64,000 nt of DNA from JAJZKE01 sp963762395 (GCA_963762395.1 CAVXKL010000004.1:186001-250000), one strand, 5' to 3'; positions 24,202 to 33,778 are shown, numbered from the stretch's first letter. The notes: a model not told the origin generated them from the letters alone. Program-made: numbers and translations.

Positions 24202-26090
24202 TGACATCCTCACTTCCCGCGGAACCTGAACACATTAATCTACCCATATCAGAGGATTTGGTAGGAATAGTTGAGCATGATAACCCAGGGGCAACAACGG
24301 CGAGTTATGGAGTAGATTTAGTGCCAGAAAAGGTTGGCCTGTTAGAGAAAGTCAAAGACGCTACAAGAAAAGCAGTTTTAGCGGTAGAGGTAAACCCCTT
24401 TACTAATGAAGGCTCCCGTTATGCTGCCCTTGCGGCTGCAAATACTATAACTCACAGTAACCCATTAGCCGGAGCCGTGGTTCTTGGTGGTAGCACGCTA
24501 TTAGTAGAAGGTGGGGGAGCAATAGCAGCCAGTAGTCTAATTATCAGGCCAAACGGCGTAAAGTTTTTGAAATGGCTTAATAAAAGACTACAAAACTTTC
24601 TACCAGAAGATGAAGGACTTACTAAACCGATTGTTGATGCTGGTATAGCAATGACTTTTGGTACGCCGGCATTAATGACAGTAGAGCAAAGCAGAAGACC
24701 TGAGCGTACCTCTATAGAGGCAAGACGTCAGGGGCTCATAACAGCTACTTGGTTGGCCGGTGTTTTTGCTGTAGAAGGAGCTCTTACATCAATGGGGGTT
24801 CAAGCTGTTAATAGTATTCCAGAAAAAGTTTCTGCCGGGGTTCTTATAACTGGTGCCTTATTCACAATGCCAAGTTGGATTAGAAAGATTACCTCTGCTC
24901 GAAGCGTTGAGTTAGCTGACCGATATGGTACGGTTAGTGAAATAGTCCAGGGTAATTCTATTACACAGGAACAAATTGAAAAATCGCTTGATAATTATGA
25001 GGCCTTTCGCAACCAAGAAGACGAGGCGGTTAAGATAGGGCTTTATGGCGAGGATCTAGAAAAAGCATTCAAGAATCCTGAAGTTGTTCTAATAGAGTAT
25101 AAGTCCAGGAGAAAAGGGGGAGAGACCTATGCACCCCTACTAATTCCAGTTAAAGAATTGGAGTGGTATAACACGAAGTTACTAACAGAAACTTACGGTG
25201 AGGGTGAGGAGGTTTATTATTATGCTCATCCACCCATACCAAGTTCTGAAGAGTCGCAAGCATTAATAGAAGATGCTATTAGGCAAAGGCTGGATAGTGG
25301 CTCAATTATTTTTACAGATCAGTATATTAGCCAGCCAGATGGCGTTTTAGAGAGTATAGCTAGTAAATACCCTGGTCTTTATTTACTTGAAAACCTTGGT
25401 AATGGTGAAAAACGTAAAACTGGTGAGGTCTTCGTTGCACCCATTACGTTCAATGGCGTTACGGAAGTTAAGGAAGGCCCACCCCTAAGGGAAGTATATC
25501 GAAAACTTGTTGAAGGCGGGGAATTATCAGTTGATGAAAATGATGGAGTTGCTCTCATAGACGTCATAGAAGGAGAAGATGCAGATAAGATATGGGAGAT
25601 TTACAACAACCCATTCGCTAAGTTAACCGAGGGACATCCAATGTATGCAGGCTTTACCAAAGAAGATTTATTAGATATTCTGGCAGATCCAGAAGTAGCC
25701 AAGATAGTTAATCGTGTAAATGGCTCCATAACCACTCTTTGCTTTTTTGTTCAACGTTTTGACCATTGCCCATGGTTCAATAGACAATATTACAAAGACA
25801 ACTATCAGGAGTATTATGACACAAATAATATAGTTATCTTCCCAGGTATTGTTTCGGATGAGAAAGCCAAAGGATCTGCATATTCGCTACCTGTCATAGA
25901 TCTTACGACCAAACTTTATGCCGGAAGGGGTACTAATGCGCTTATTACATTTGAATGTACTGAAACTAGTGCAGAATATATACCAAAACTAGTCACATTC
26001 GCTATCAATCATGGTAATTATGGCAGGATTCAGCCAATAGGTAATCCTATATCTGTTACAGAATATAAAGCTTTACGTCTAGCCAGCTAG
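24201..26090 (+). CDS. Large membrane-anchored protein coupled to arginine decarboxylase, unknown function
   Basis: I do not recognise the 629-residue protein as a whole. Residues about 70-240 hold four hydrophobic segments (around 72-115, 143-162, 180-205 and 215-232). The rest is soluble and acidic. The C-terminal 150 residues (VIDLTTKLYAGRGTNALITF and ECTETSAEYIPKLV) have a pattern that could fit a GNAT-like acyltransferase, which is speculative. TAATG coupling to the decarboxylase suggests that it uses, transports or modifies agmatine or a related polyamine. It converges with a DUF2156 gene (12-base overlap). Confidence 0.6.
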   Translation: MTSSLPAEPEHINLPISEDLVGIVEHDNPGATTASYGVDLVPEKVGLLEKVKDATRKAVLAVEVNPFTNEGSRYAALAAANTITHSNPLAGAVVLGGSTLLVEGGGAIAASSLIIRPNGVKFLKWLNKRLQNFLPEDEGLTKPIVDAGIAMTFGTPALMTVEQSRRPERTSIEARRQGLITATWLAGVFAVEGALTSMGVQAVNSIPEKVSAGVLITGALFTMPSWIRKITSARSVELADRYGTVSEIVQGNSITQEQIEKSLDNYEAFRNQEDEAVKIGLYGEDLEKAFKNPEVVLIEYKSRRKGGETYAPLLIPVKELEWYNTKLLTETYGEGEEVYYYAHPPIPSSEESQALIEDAIRQRLDSGSIIFTDQYISQPDGVLESIASKYPGLYLLENLGNGEKRKTGEVFVAPITFNGVTEVKEGPPLREVYRKLVEGGELSVDENDGVALIDVIEGEDADKIWEIYNNPFAKLTEGHPMYAGFTKEDLLDILADPEVAKIVNRVNGSITTLCFFVQRFDHCPWFNRQYYKDNYQEYYDTNNIVIFPGIVSDEKAKGSAYSLPVIDLTTKLYAGRGTNALITFECTETSAEYIPKLVTFAINHGNYGRIQPIGNPISVTEYKALRLAS

Positions 26091-26984
26091 CTTATTCGTA
26101 ATAGTATATTTCTTTAGGAAAGAACCTTCCTCGTTCATGTAGGATTCCTTAAGTCTACGCAAACCAGGAATACCAAGGTCTTGTTCCCAGTTGACATACT
26201 TACAACCGAAATGTTTTAACTCTTTTGCAACCAGATTCGATAGGAAGACATCGATATTCTCAAAAGTTAAAATAGACTTTTGAAAATGGCAAATAGCATA
26301 GTCCATTTGAACTATCTCGTTAATAGAAAAACCAACAAAAGTATTGGCCAAAAAAACCTTGATACCGACCAGCGTAAGGTGCTCCCCATACCTAAGGAGC
26401 TTTTCTATCGCAGCGGCTTCGCGTCGCACCTCATCATTATTACGGTGACGTTCCGATGACCAGCCCAATAAAATCTGATCCACCTCGTGCTTAGTAGTCG
26501 GATCGTTAAACTGCATTTTTTTGAGTGACAAATCTTCATGATAAGTGCGTACAAATTTACTTATTTTATTGCGTTTAATTTTGTTATGGCCACCAGCTAG
26601 ATCTACTTGAGCTGCAAGAGGATATATGTAGTCAAATTGATCGCGGTCCTCGGCAACTTCAAAACTAGACGGAAAATGAATTGAGCCTATAACGTCTGCT
26701 GGTACTAATTTTAAGCTCGGGGTAAGATTTAGCAGAACGGCGAGGGACCTATCAACATCTTGTTTCCCAAGAATTGAATAGACAGGTTCGCCAGTTATAT
26801 AATCATCCATTTTAATAACTAGATTCCCATTAAGATCAGATATCTCGGTTGTCCCGTCTATATCCCAGCAAAAAAGACTAGTGAAATTAAAATCCGAGTA
26901 GGGTGGAAACTGGCTTACCAAGGCCTTTATTTCTTGTTTGTGGCTTATGTCTAACTTCGAAAAATTTGGATATTTAACAATCAT
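26079..26984 (-). CDS. DUF2156-family GNAT-like protein
   Basis: The 301-residue protein matches DUF2156 (the acyltransferase-fold domain seen in phosphatidylglycerol lysyltransferases and related proteins). Evidence is the FPPYSDFNFTSLFCWD opening, the central IYPLAAQVDLAGGHNKIKRN region and the C-terminal NWEQDLGIPGLRRLKESYM. There is no membrane domain. A transfer of an amino acid or acyl group to lipid or peptidoglycan is possible from the family, but the substrate is unknown. It is convergent with the decarboxylase operon and divergent from the histidine kinase. Confidence 0.8.
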   Translation of the reverse strand: MIVKYPNFSKLDISHKQEIKALVSQFPPYSDFNFTSLFCWDIDGTTEISDLNGNLVIKMDDYITGEPVYSILGKQDVDRSLAVLLNLTPSLKLVPADVIGSIHFPSSFEVAEDRDQFDYIYPLAAQVDLAGGHNKIKRNKISKFVRTYHEDLSLKKMQFNDPTTKHEVDQILLGWSSERHRNNDEVRREAAAIEKLLRYGEHLTLVGIKVFLANTFVGFSINEIVQMDYAICHFQKSILTFENIDVFLSNLVAKELKHFGCKYVNWEQDLGIPGLRRLKESYMNEEGSFLKKYTITNKLAG

Positions 26985-27040
26985 TGAGCTCAGTTAACGC
27001 TTACTTATCCTATGATATACTTTGGCTAAGGATAAACATA

Positions 27041-29260
27041 ATGGAAGTAAACTTTATATCTTATGTTCCTGCAATTATTGGTATTGTGTCAATAAGCATT
27101 TTTGTAGCTCTCAACGCTCGTAATATAAGAAATAAAATTTACGCGATACTTAATGTCTTTGTGGCACTATGGCTACTCTTTTTATTCCTAGCAGATATAA
27201 CTCATGATACCACCTCTGCCCTCTGGTTATTAAGGCTTGCTTTGTTTTTCGGCCAGTTAATGTTTCTTTTATTTTATTACTTTGCTCTCGTATTCCCGTA
27301 TCAGGCAAAAGTCAATATTAAAAGGCAAATTATCTATTCTTTACCCATGGTTATTATATCTGTTTTATTGCTGACGCCTATTGGGTTATCGTCTGTAAAA
27401 ATTGCAAGTTATGGTGCTGAGCCTCAGAATGTAGGCTTTCTCTATACCTTTTCTGACGTGGTAGGAATTCTCTACATGTTGTCAGGTATAGGTATCCTAC
27501 TTAAGAAACATAAGAGGGCCGACCTACGTCAAAAGAAACAAATTAAGTTTGTTTTAATTGGCATTACTATTGCATTAGTAGTAAATGTCTTTACTGGCGA
27601 TGTTCTTACACTGATGAAAGTTAATTCGCAATACGTGGATTTTGGTGGCTTCTCTTTACTTGTTTTCTCACTATTTGTGGCCTACGCCATGATAAAGCAT
27701 GGATTTTTAGATATCAGACTAATTGTAGCTCGGACAATGGGTTATGTACTTACCTTAACTGCATTAGCGGCCATCTACTCTGTCGTGCTCTTTGGTATAC
27801 TTTCACATCTTGTTAATTTAAGGCGAGTCTCTACTGGCCAGGAATTACTCTATGTTGTGATGGCTGTATTTCTGTCTTTTACATTCCAGCCCATAAAGCA
27901 GTTCTTTGATAGATTAAGTAACAAGATATTTTATCGAGATGCTTATGATACACAGTTGTTTCTCGATGAGTTTAATAAAGTTTTAGTGTCAACCTATGAT
28001 ATGAGATTGCTTCTTAGAAGGAGCGCTACATTAATGGCAAACACCATTAAATCTAGTTACTGTGAATTTACAATATTGAAAACTGGGAGTGTGGCTGGTC
28101 AGACGGTCACAACAGATCAGCGTGTAGTCGTAACTGAAGAGGTTATCAAATTAATTAAGAAAGCTTTGAGCACTACCGAACAAGGCCTCATTTTCGTCGA
28201 TGCATTAGATGAAGAGTATATAGAGCTTCAAACAGACCTGCAGCATTACAATATATCAGTCGTTGCGAAGGTGTCGTCTCATACTGGGGATGAGGCTATC
28301 GGATATCTAATCCTTGGGCCCAAAAAGAGTGGCAATTTATACAACTCTCAAGACTTAGGGCTTGTTGAGATTATCGCCAACGAATTAGTGATTGCACTTC
28401 AAAATGCCCTTCGATTCGAAGAAATACAGCAGTTTAACATCACCTTGCAGCAAAAGGTAGATGAAGCAACAGTTAAACTACGTAAAGCTAACGATAGACT
28501 ACGAACTCTAGACGAAACCAAAGACGACTTTATATCTATGGCTTCTCACCAGCTTAGAACACCACTGACTAGTATTAAAGGCTACCTTAGCATGGTACTG
28601 GACGGTGACGTTGGCAAAGTCTCTGAAACCCAAAAAGATATGTTAGGACAAGCCTTCTTCAGTTCTCAACGAATGGTCTATCTAATAGCTGACCTGCTTA
28701 ATGTATCTAGGCTAAAAACCGGTAAATTCATCATTGATCCTAGTCCAGTTAACCTTGCAGATATTATTGACCAAGAACTAAGCCAGCTAGATGAAACAAT
28801 TTCATCTAAATCTCTAAACCTAACTTACGATAAGCCAAAATCCTTCCCAACATTAATACTGGATGAAACTAAGACCCGACAGGTTATCATGAACTTCGTA
28901 GATAATGCCATCTACTACACGCCTGCCGGCGGTAAAATTGCAGTCAGACTAATAGATAACCCAAACACCATTGAACTTAGAGTAGAAGATAACGGTATTG
29001 GCGTACCCAAGGCCGAACAGCACCATCTATTTACAAAATTCTATCGAGCTGGTAATGCTCGGAAGGCCAGACCAGACGGAACAGGTCTTGGACTATTCAT
29101 GGCTAAAAAGGTGGTAATTGCAGAAGGTGGTTCTATCATATTTGAAAGCACCGAAGGCAAGGGCAGTACCTTTGGTTTTGTCTTCCCCAAAGCCAAGCTA
29201 ACACCTAAACCGGGTACTATACCCGTTAAGGAAGAGAAAAAAGAACTATCTCCTGTATAA
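27041..29260 (+). CDS. Membrane sensor histidine kinase with 7TM, GAF-like and kinase domains
   Basis: From the ATG at 27041, preceded by AAGGA 8 bases upstream, the protein has 739 residues. About seven N-terminal membrane helices (to residue 265) form a 7TM sensor. A GAF-like region follows (about 300-455), then a short coiled coil, HisKA with H503 in ASHQLRTPLTSIKGY, and an HATPase domain with NFVDNAIYYTP, DNGIGVP and GTGLGLFMAKK. The longer frame from 26984 would overlap the divergent gene. No partner regulator is adjacent, but two receiver-only genes lie 3.5 kb away. Confidence 0.93.
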   Translation: MEVNFISYVPAIIGIVSISIFVALNARNIRNKIYAILNVFVALWLLFLFLADITHDTTSALWLLRLALFFGQLMFLLFYYFALVFPYQAKVNIKRQIIYSLPMVIISVLLLTPIGLSSVKIASYGAEPQNVGFLYTFSDVVGILYMLSGIGILLKKHKRADLRQKKQIKFVLIGITIALVVNVFTGDVLTLMKVNSQYVDFGGFSLLVFSLFVAYAMIKHGFLDIRLIVARTMGYVLTLTALAAIYSVVLFGILSHLVNLRRVSTGQELLYVVMAVFLSFTFQPIKQFFDRLSNKIFYRDAYDTQLFLDEFNKVLVSTYDMRLLLRRSATLMANTIKSSYCEFTILKTGSVAGQTVTTDQRVVVTEEVIKLIKKALSTTEQGLIFVDALDEEYIELQTDLQHYNISVVAKVSSHTGDEAIGYLILGPKKSGNLYNSQDLGLVEIIANELVIALQNALRFEEIQQFNITLQQKVDEATVKLRKANDRLRTLDETKDDFISMASHQLRTPLTSIKGYLSMVLDGDVGKVSETQKDMLGQAFFSSQRMVYLIADLLNVSRLKTGKFIIDPSPVNLADIIDQELSQLDETISSKSLNLTYDKPKSFPTLILDETKTRQVIMNFVDNAIYYTPAGGKIAVRLIDNPNTIELRVEDNGIGVPKAEQHHLFTKFYRAGNARKARPDGTGLGLFMAKKVVIAEGGSIIFESTEGKGSTFGFVFPKAKLTPKPGTIPVKEEKKELSPV

Positions 29261-29313
29261 AACCCGGCCTAATAGTGTAATAATTTTTACAGTTAACATA
29301 GTACATAATAATA

Positions 29314-29342
29314 TTGACAAAGTATTATTCTTGTGATATTGT
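29314..29342 (+). promoter_or_regulatory. Promoter for the secreted-protein genes
   Basis: TTGACA (29314-29319) and TATTGT (29337-29342) are 17 bases apart, about 90 bases before the ATG at 29437. The intervening leader has no obvious hairpin. Confidence 0.6.
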
Positions 29343-29436
29343 TAACGACATAACACATTCGTATGTCTGTCAAAACTCGAAAGTGTGGGTGGAGTAAATA
29401 GTTATTAATTATGCAAATTAAGAACAGGAGTTGTTA

Positions 29437-30804
29437 ATGGAACCATTTCCTCAAGTAGAAGCTACATCACAAGCAAATTTTGCTAGGAGAGCATTTGATT
29501 ATATAGCTGAGTCCCATGCAGTACGAACCTTCGTTGCAACTTTAGCTATAACAGGCGCAGCCTTCGGATTTTCTGAATCTAGTGGTGCTACCTCTGTAAA
29601 ACCACACTCTTCTGTCGAAACATGTACTACCAAGAACGGAGTTACTTCTTGCGAGGAAATAATTTCAGATAACTTGAGCAGAGAACATACCAACCAAAGT
29701 GAAACTGTTACAACTACAGTCAGCTCAGGGCAAACCTTTCTTCTTGATACTCACTGGACAAATGCTGCTGAGCAGAAGAGCGCTGCCGTCAAAGGCGAAT
29801 GTGAATGGATTTCTGGCGCTAATGCTTGGGTTGGCGGATGGGTTAATGGCGAAACTGGCAAAATAGGTTATAGACGAGACCTTTCCGGGTCTGAAGTAGA
29901 TGTTTGTTTGGTTCCCACTTCTGAGGTACCTGGTAAGTGGCGCGAGATCATGAAACCAGCCGAACAACCGGATGGAAAGATTTATATTAAAGTCGGTGAA
30001 AAGAAAGGTCTTGATGCAAAATATGGTATTAAAGATACCGATTGCGGTAACCCCGTAATAGTAGGAGAGACTCCTCCTAAAGCTGAAACTCACCCAGGGG
30101 CCAGAGTAGTTGGTTCTGCCGCAGCAGAAGATGAATATATAGCAACTGCATATGTTGATATAACTGCAAAAGTAGATGCTACAGCAAAAGCTATAGCCTC
30201 AACTCCAGACGGCTCTTGCTATTCGGAAGCAGAGCTTTCAGAAACTGGCACATATACTGCTGTGGTTCACGCATCAGCAGAAAGTACAGACAAGTTAATT
30301 GCCAAAGATGACGCAAAAGCTAATGTAAACAAGCTTGTGATTGGAGGACGAAATACCGCCGTCAACGAAGCTACTATAAAAGCTAACTTCAAAGCTAGAG
30401 GCAAAGCTGTTACTCGGGCTAGTTGTAGTGAGACTTCTACAACTTCACCAACATCTACCACCACTCCTACAAATACTCCAGTGATTATTGACATCACCAA
30501 AAACAGTACTGCTGAGGCACTTTACCCTAAAAGTAGTGAACTGTTAGGCGTACATGTATCTGCAAGCAACGGAACTGTTCCTGATGTTACTTGGTCAATT
30601 TCCCAAAATCAGGGTAACGGCGAAGGCAATATTTCACCTACTGGATATGAAGACTCAGATGGAAACCCTGATGATATAGACGATGTGTTCTATAACGGTT
30701 CCGACGTAGGCCAGACCGATGTTATTGCGGTAGCAACTGATGGCAATGCTACCCCTGAATCTGTAGAATTTGTAATTGCTACTCAGCAGGACAGTGGTTT
30801 TTAA
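29437..30804 (+). CDS. Secreted or surface protein with C-terminal Ig-like domain, unknown function
   Basis: Starting at the ATG after AGGAG (29426-29430) the product has 455 residues. A hydrophobic stretch at about 29-45 (VRTFVATLAITGAAFGF) may export it. The mature part is Ser/Thr-rich with several cysteines and lysine/alanine-rich repeats (AYVDITAKVDATAKAIA). A low-complexity Thr/Ser/Pro linker at about 340-355 precedes a Big-like beta domain (VHVSASNGTVPDVTWSIS). It precedes another secreted-protein gene by 34 bases. A surface or matrix role is inferred. Confidence 0.6.
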   Translation: MEPFPQVEATSQANFARRAFDYIAESHAVRTFVATLAITGAAFGFSESSGATSVKPHSSVETCTTKNGVTSCEEIISDNLSREHTNQSETVTTTVSSGQTFLLDTHWTNAAEQKSAAVKGECEWISGANAWVGGWVNGETGKIGYRRDLSGSEVDVCLVPTSEVPGKWREIMKPAEQPDGKIYIKVGEKKGLDAKYGIKDTDCGNPVIVGETPPKAETHPGARVVGSAAAEDEYIATAYVDITAKVDATAKAIASTPDGSCYSEAELSETGTYTAVVHASAESTDKLIAKDDAKANVNKLVIGGRNTAVNEATIKANFKARGKAVTRASCSETSTTSPTSTTTPTNTPVIIDITKNSTAEALYPKSSELLGVHVSASNGTVPDVTWSISQNQGNGEGNISPTGYEDSDGNPDDIDDVFYNGSDVGQTDVIAVATDGNATPESVEFVIATQQDSGF

Positions 30805-30838
30805 CGTTAAATAACTCTATAGGAGAGATATTATATAA

Positions 30839-31798
30839 ATGAAAACTTTAACAACACTAAGTAAACTAGGTATAGCGCTTGTTTCGATTGTAGCTATTAC
30901 TCTTGTCGGCACAGGCCAAGCAATGGCTTTCACTGATGGTCAAATCAATGGTGGCGATATCTACCGAACTGAAGACTTAACACAGAAAACTAGCTTTAGT
31001 AACACTACATCTGCTCAGGCTTGCGATGTGCTTGAATACAGAGTTCGCTTATACAACCCAGGTAGTGCTACCGTAAACAATGTAAATGTTCAGGCAGATA
31101 TTTCTAATGAAGCACTAACTAGTAACCAATCTACTATCCAGATAATATCATCTAATGGTGACCCATCTACTACTTATGCGTTTACAACAGTAAACTTCGC
31201 TTCAGCTGAAACCTTAAGTTACGTTAACGGTACTACACAGCTACTTGATCAGAACGATAATCTAATTCAAAATCTTCCTGATGGTGTAACGATAGGTGGT
31301 ACGGGTGTTAACGTAGGTAATGTGGGCGCATCCGTAACAGAGTATGTGCAGTTCAAGGAAGAGGTCAGTTGCCATATCCCTGTCCCCATTCCAGCAACCT
31401 GTAATTCGCTCTCCACACCTGCTGTTAACGGTAACAAGGTAACAATTAATAGCGTTAACTACACGGCAAATAGTGCGCAAGTCTCAGGCACAAGCATTAA
31501 TTTTGGTAATGGCACAGTAAATACATATGGGTCAACTAACTTCCCAGTATCATATACATACCCAAACTCAGGCAACTATACAATTACCGCTACTGTCTTA
31601 ACCAATCTAGGTAATGTGACTAGCAATACCTGCAGTGCAGCGATTACAATTACTACCCCAAATCACCCAGTAACTCCTCCTGCGTTAGTCAACACTGGAC
31701 CGGGTAACATCTTTGCTGTAGCCGGCATAGCTACTGTACTTGGTACGATTGGACACTATTTCTACCGTGCTCGAAAACTCGGTCGAAGTTTGTTCTAA
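30839..31798 (+). CDS. Surface protein with beta domains and sortase-like LVNTG tail
   Basis: The 319-residue protein has a signal peptide (cleavage after GQAMA), a DUF11-like domain (CDVLEYRVRLYNPGSATVNN), a PKD-like domain (SINFGNGTVNTYG, PVSYTYPNSGNYTITATV) and a C-terminal tail. The tail has LVNTG, a hydrophobic stretch (IFAVAGIATVLGTIGHYF) and basic residues (RARKLGR). That is the three-part layout of a sortase substrate with Val in place of Pro in LPxTG. Covalent wall anchoring is inferred. A hairpin terminator follows. Confidence 0.7.
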   Translation: MKTLTTLSKLGIALVSIVAITLVGTGQAMAFTDGQINGGDIYRTEDLTQKTSFSNTTSAQACDVLEYRVRLYNPGSATVNNVNVQADISNEALTSNQSTIQIISSNGDPSTTYAFTTVNFASAETLSYVNGTTQLLDQNDNLIQNLPDGVTIGGTGVNVGNVGASVTEYVQFKEEVSCHIPVPIPATCNSLSTPAVNGNKVTINSVNYTANSAQVSGTSINFGNGTVNTYGSTNFPVSYTYPNSGNYTITATVLTNLGNVTSNTCSAAITITTPNHPVTPPALVNTGPGNIFAVAGIATVLGTIGHYFYRARKLGRSLF

Positions 31799-31905
31799 AA
31801 AAGCCTGAACTTAATCTGTGGACAAACACTAGCAAAATAACACATTTTATGCTAGGATTTGGATATAAGTTCAAATTTATATAGAGCTATGACTGACCGC
31901 TCTAA

Positions 31906-31935
31906 AAATCCCCTTAAGAGAGATTAAGGGGATTT
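31906..31935 (+). terminator. Rho-independent terminator
   Basis: AAATCCCCTTAA and TTAAGGGGATTT form a perfect 12-base stem with a 6-base loop (GAGAGA), followed by TAATTTAA. It ends the secreted-protein operon and lies 40 bases before tRNA-Glu. Confidence 0.85.
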
Positions 31936-31975
31936 TAATTTAACTCCTCTCATGTTAAGATAACCAGGCCTAAAC

Positions 31976-32050
31976 GGTCCCATCGTCTAGAGGTTAGGAC
32001 ACCGGGTTTTCATCCCGACAACAGGGGTTCGATTCCCCTTGGGATCACCA
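31976..32050 (+). tRNA. tRNA-Glu (anticodon TTC), CCA encoded; integration target
   Basis: GGTCCCA pairs with TGGGATC, the D-stem is GTCT/GGAC, and the anticodon loop TTTTCAT carries TTC. The T-arm is AGGGG-TTCGATT-CCCCT and CCA is encoded. The 16 bases TTCGATTCCCCTTGGG at 32028-32043 recur at 38200-38215. The recombinase gene reads into this tRNA from the other strand. Confidence 0.95.
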
Positions 32051-33575
32051 ATAGGGACTCTTCGGACATTGAAGAGTCTTTTTTGATGGTTGCTAAGGTG
32101 TAAAGGTGACTCATTTTAGCGGAGCCAAATTCTTTAGTCTTAAAGTTGTATGGTAAGCCGTCTGGATAAATCATACGCTGATATACTTGCTGCATTTCTG
32201 GACTAGCACCTTCCCACAATCTTTGAGCGTTACCGATGTAGTTAACTGCAAAATCAATAGCCTCTTCCTTTGTGCCTATTTTTCTATCGAGCTTTACGAG
32301 CCGACCCTGCATGGTTCCAATCTGCTTTTTTAGCCTATTCACTAAAGCTGTTTTTTCTTCGCCCGTGAGTTCACCGGTTACAACCTTTTCGGCAGCATCA
32401 AGCTTTTCCTCGCTTAACACATCTATACGCTCTCTGAGCTTGTTTCGACGAAAACGCATAGAATCCACTTCATCACGCCAAACACGCACTATGATGGTCT
32501 GTAGAAGGTTCAGGCGGGTATTATTTGGCTCTATATCGCCTAAGTGTTGTATCCAGAGTTTATGTATGCCTTCAGGGGGAGTAAATGCACTATGGCAACT
32601 AGGGTTTGTGCAGTGATAACGAGGATACTTTTTACCACCTCTACCAGTAGATGCACTACCACGCAGGGGTTGGCCACAATCATCACATATTAGAAACTTT
32701 CTAAGCGGATAGTCTGGGTTTAGGCTTTTGTAACCCTCTAGCTTATGGTTTTTACGGCTGTTTAATAAGGCTTGGTTTGTGTGATAAACCCACTCTGGAA
32801 CTATACCTTCAAACATACTTGGTATGGGCTGGTCATCAGTAAGACTACTTTGCTCTAGGCCAGCGTATAGTGGCTTTCTTAGTAGCTTGTCCAGAAACTG
32901 ATAGCTCATGGGTTTTCCATTAGACTGCTTGAGGTCTATTTTCCTTGCTTCGTGTAGGAGCTGAGCTTTAGTAAATGTACCCTTAGCATGTTCTGTTAAT
33001 AAAAAAGCAATCTTATCTGCTATAGGCTCAATTGGTGCAACTGTAGGTCTGCCAAACTCATCTCTAATATTCTTCAGGCCGTATGGAGCTTGGTGCATTC
33101 TGTATCCCTGGGCAGCATGTCTCTTCATATTCTCTAAGACACGCTTGGATTTAAGTTTGTTGTCATGCTGGGCGAGCAAGGCCTGCATACCTTGAATAAG
33201 TTCGTCAGACTCGCTGGACTCTATGTTTGAGGCAGAGTCACGCAAATCTATTTTGTATTGGACTAAGAGCTTCATGAAGTCTGAAAAGTCATATAGGCTT
33301 CTTGTGAGGCGGTCTATCTGATAAACAATAAGGTAGTCAATATCAGCGTGGTTGTCGTTTAGATATTCAAGCATTGCTTGCATCTCAGGCCTGTTTAGGG
33401 TCTTAGCCGATTTACCCTCTTCTCTAAACACTTTCAACGTCTGTATTTGATTTCTAAACGCCCAATCGTGGCAAGCACGTTCCTGATTATCCAAACTCAC
33501 ACCTTTATCTGCCTGCTCAGTGGTAGAGACCCTGACGTAAATAACTGCTCGCTTAGGTTGCATACCTTTAATCAT
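32010..33575 (-). CDS. Large serine recombinase
   Basis: The 521-residue protein has the resolvase/invertase catalytic domain with nucleophile S17 in YVRVSTTEQA and the IDRLTRS motif. A recombinase domain follows (about 160-270, GYRMHQAPYGLKNI). Next is a zinc ribbon with CDDCG and CTNPSC (about 295-330) and a coiled-coil region (about 375-440). Such enzymes integrate and excise phages and mobile elements at specific sites. The 3' end of the gene lies within tRNA-Glu, across the 16-base repeat, so its last residues would change on excision. Confidence 0.93.
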   Translation of the reverse strand: MIKGMQPKRAVIYVRVSTTEQADKGVSLDNQERACHDWAFRNQIQTLKVFREEGKSAKTLNRPEMQAMLEYLNDNHADIDYLIVYQIDRLTRSLYDFSDFMKLLVQYKIDLRDSASNIESSESDELIQGMQALLAQHDNKLKSKRVLENMKRHAAQGYRMHQAPYGLKNIRDEFGRPTVAPIEPIADKIAFLLTEHAKGTFTKAQLLHEARKIDLKQSNGKPMSYQFLDKLLRKPLYAGLEQSSLTDDQPIPSMFEGIVPEWVYHTNQALLNSRKNHKLEGYKSLNPDYPLRKFLICDDCGQPLRGSASTGRGGKKYPRYHCTNPSCHSAFTPPEGIHKLWIQHLGDIEPNNTRLNLLQTIIVRVWRDEVDSMRFRRNKLRERIDVLSEEKLDAAEKVVTGELTGEEKTALVNRLKKQIGTMQGRLVKLDRKIGTKEEAIDFAVNYIGNAQRLWEGASPEMQQVYQRMIYPDGLPYNFKTKEFGSAKMSHLYTLATIKKDSSMSEESLLVIPRGIEPLLSG

Positions 33576-33583
33576 AGCACCAA

Positions 33584-33778
33584 TTATTTACGAACCATAT
33601 ATTCACGGATTGCTTGTCTAGCCAGTATTTCATAGTCCCGAATCATAACTTTCACATCTTCATCAGATAGCTCAGACGAATCCCCAAGGAGTTTACGAGC
33701 TTCCTTTATTGATATTATTTGTTTTGGCCTTACAAGGGAGAGTGATTTTACCAAAGCGATAACCTCTGATGCTATCAC
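33584..33778 (-). CDS. Small helical protein upstream of the recombinase
   Basis: The 64-residue product is helical and basic-acidic mixed (EVIALVKSLSLVRPKQIISI, ELSDEDVKVMIRDYEI). It ends 8 bases before the recombinase gene on the same strand, so the two are probably one operon. Position suggests a recombination directionality factor or a regulator. That is context-based inference and no family is recognised. Confidence 0.55.
   Translation of the reverse strand: MIASEVIALVKSLSLVRPKQIISIKEARKLLGDSSELSDEDVKVMIRDYEILARQAIREYMVRK

Noticed and set aside
26984..27040. Longer start for the histidine kinase
   Set aside because: It would begin on the first base of the divergent DUF2156 gene, while an AAGGA site precedes the ATG at 27041.
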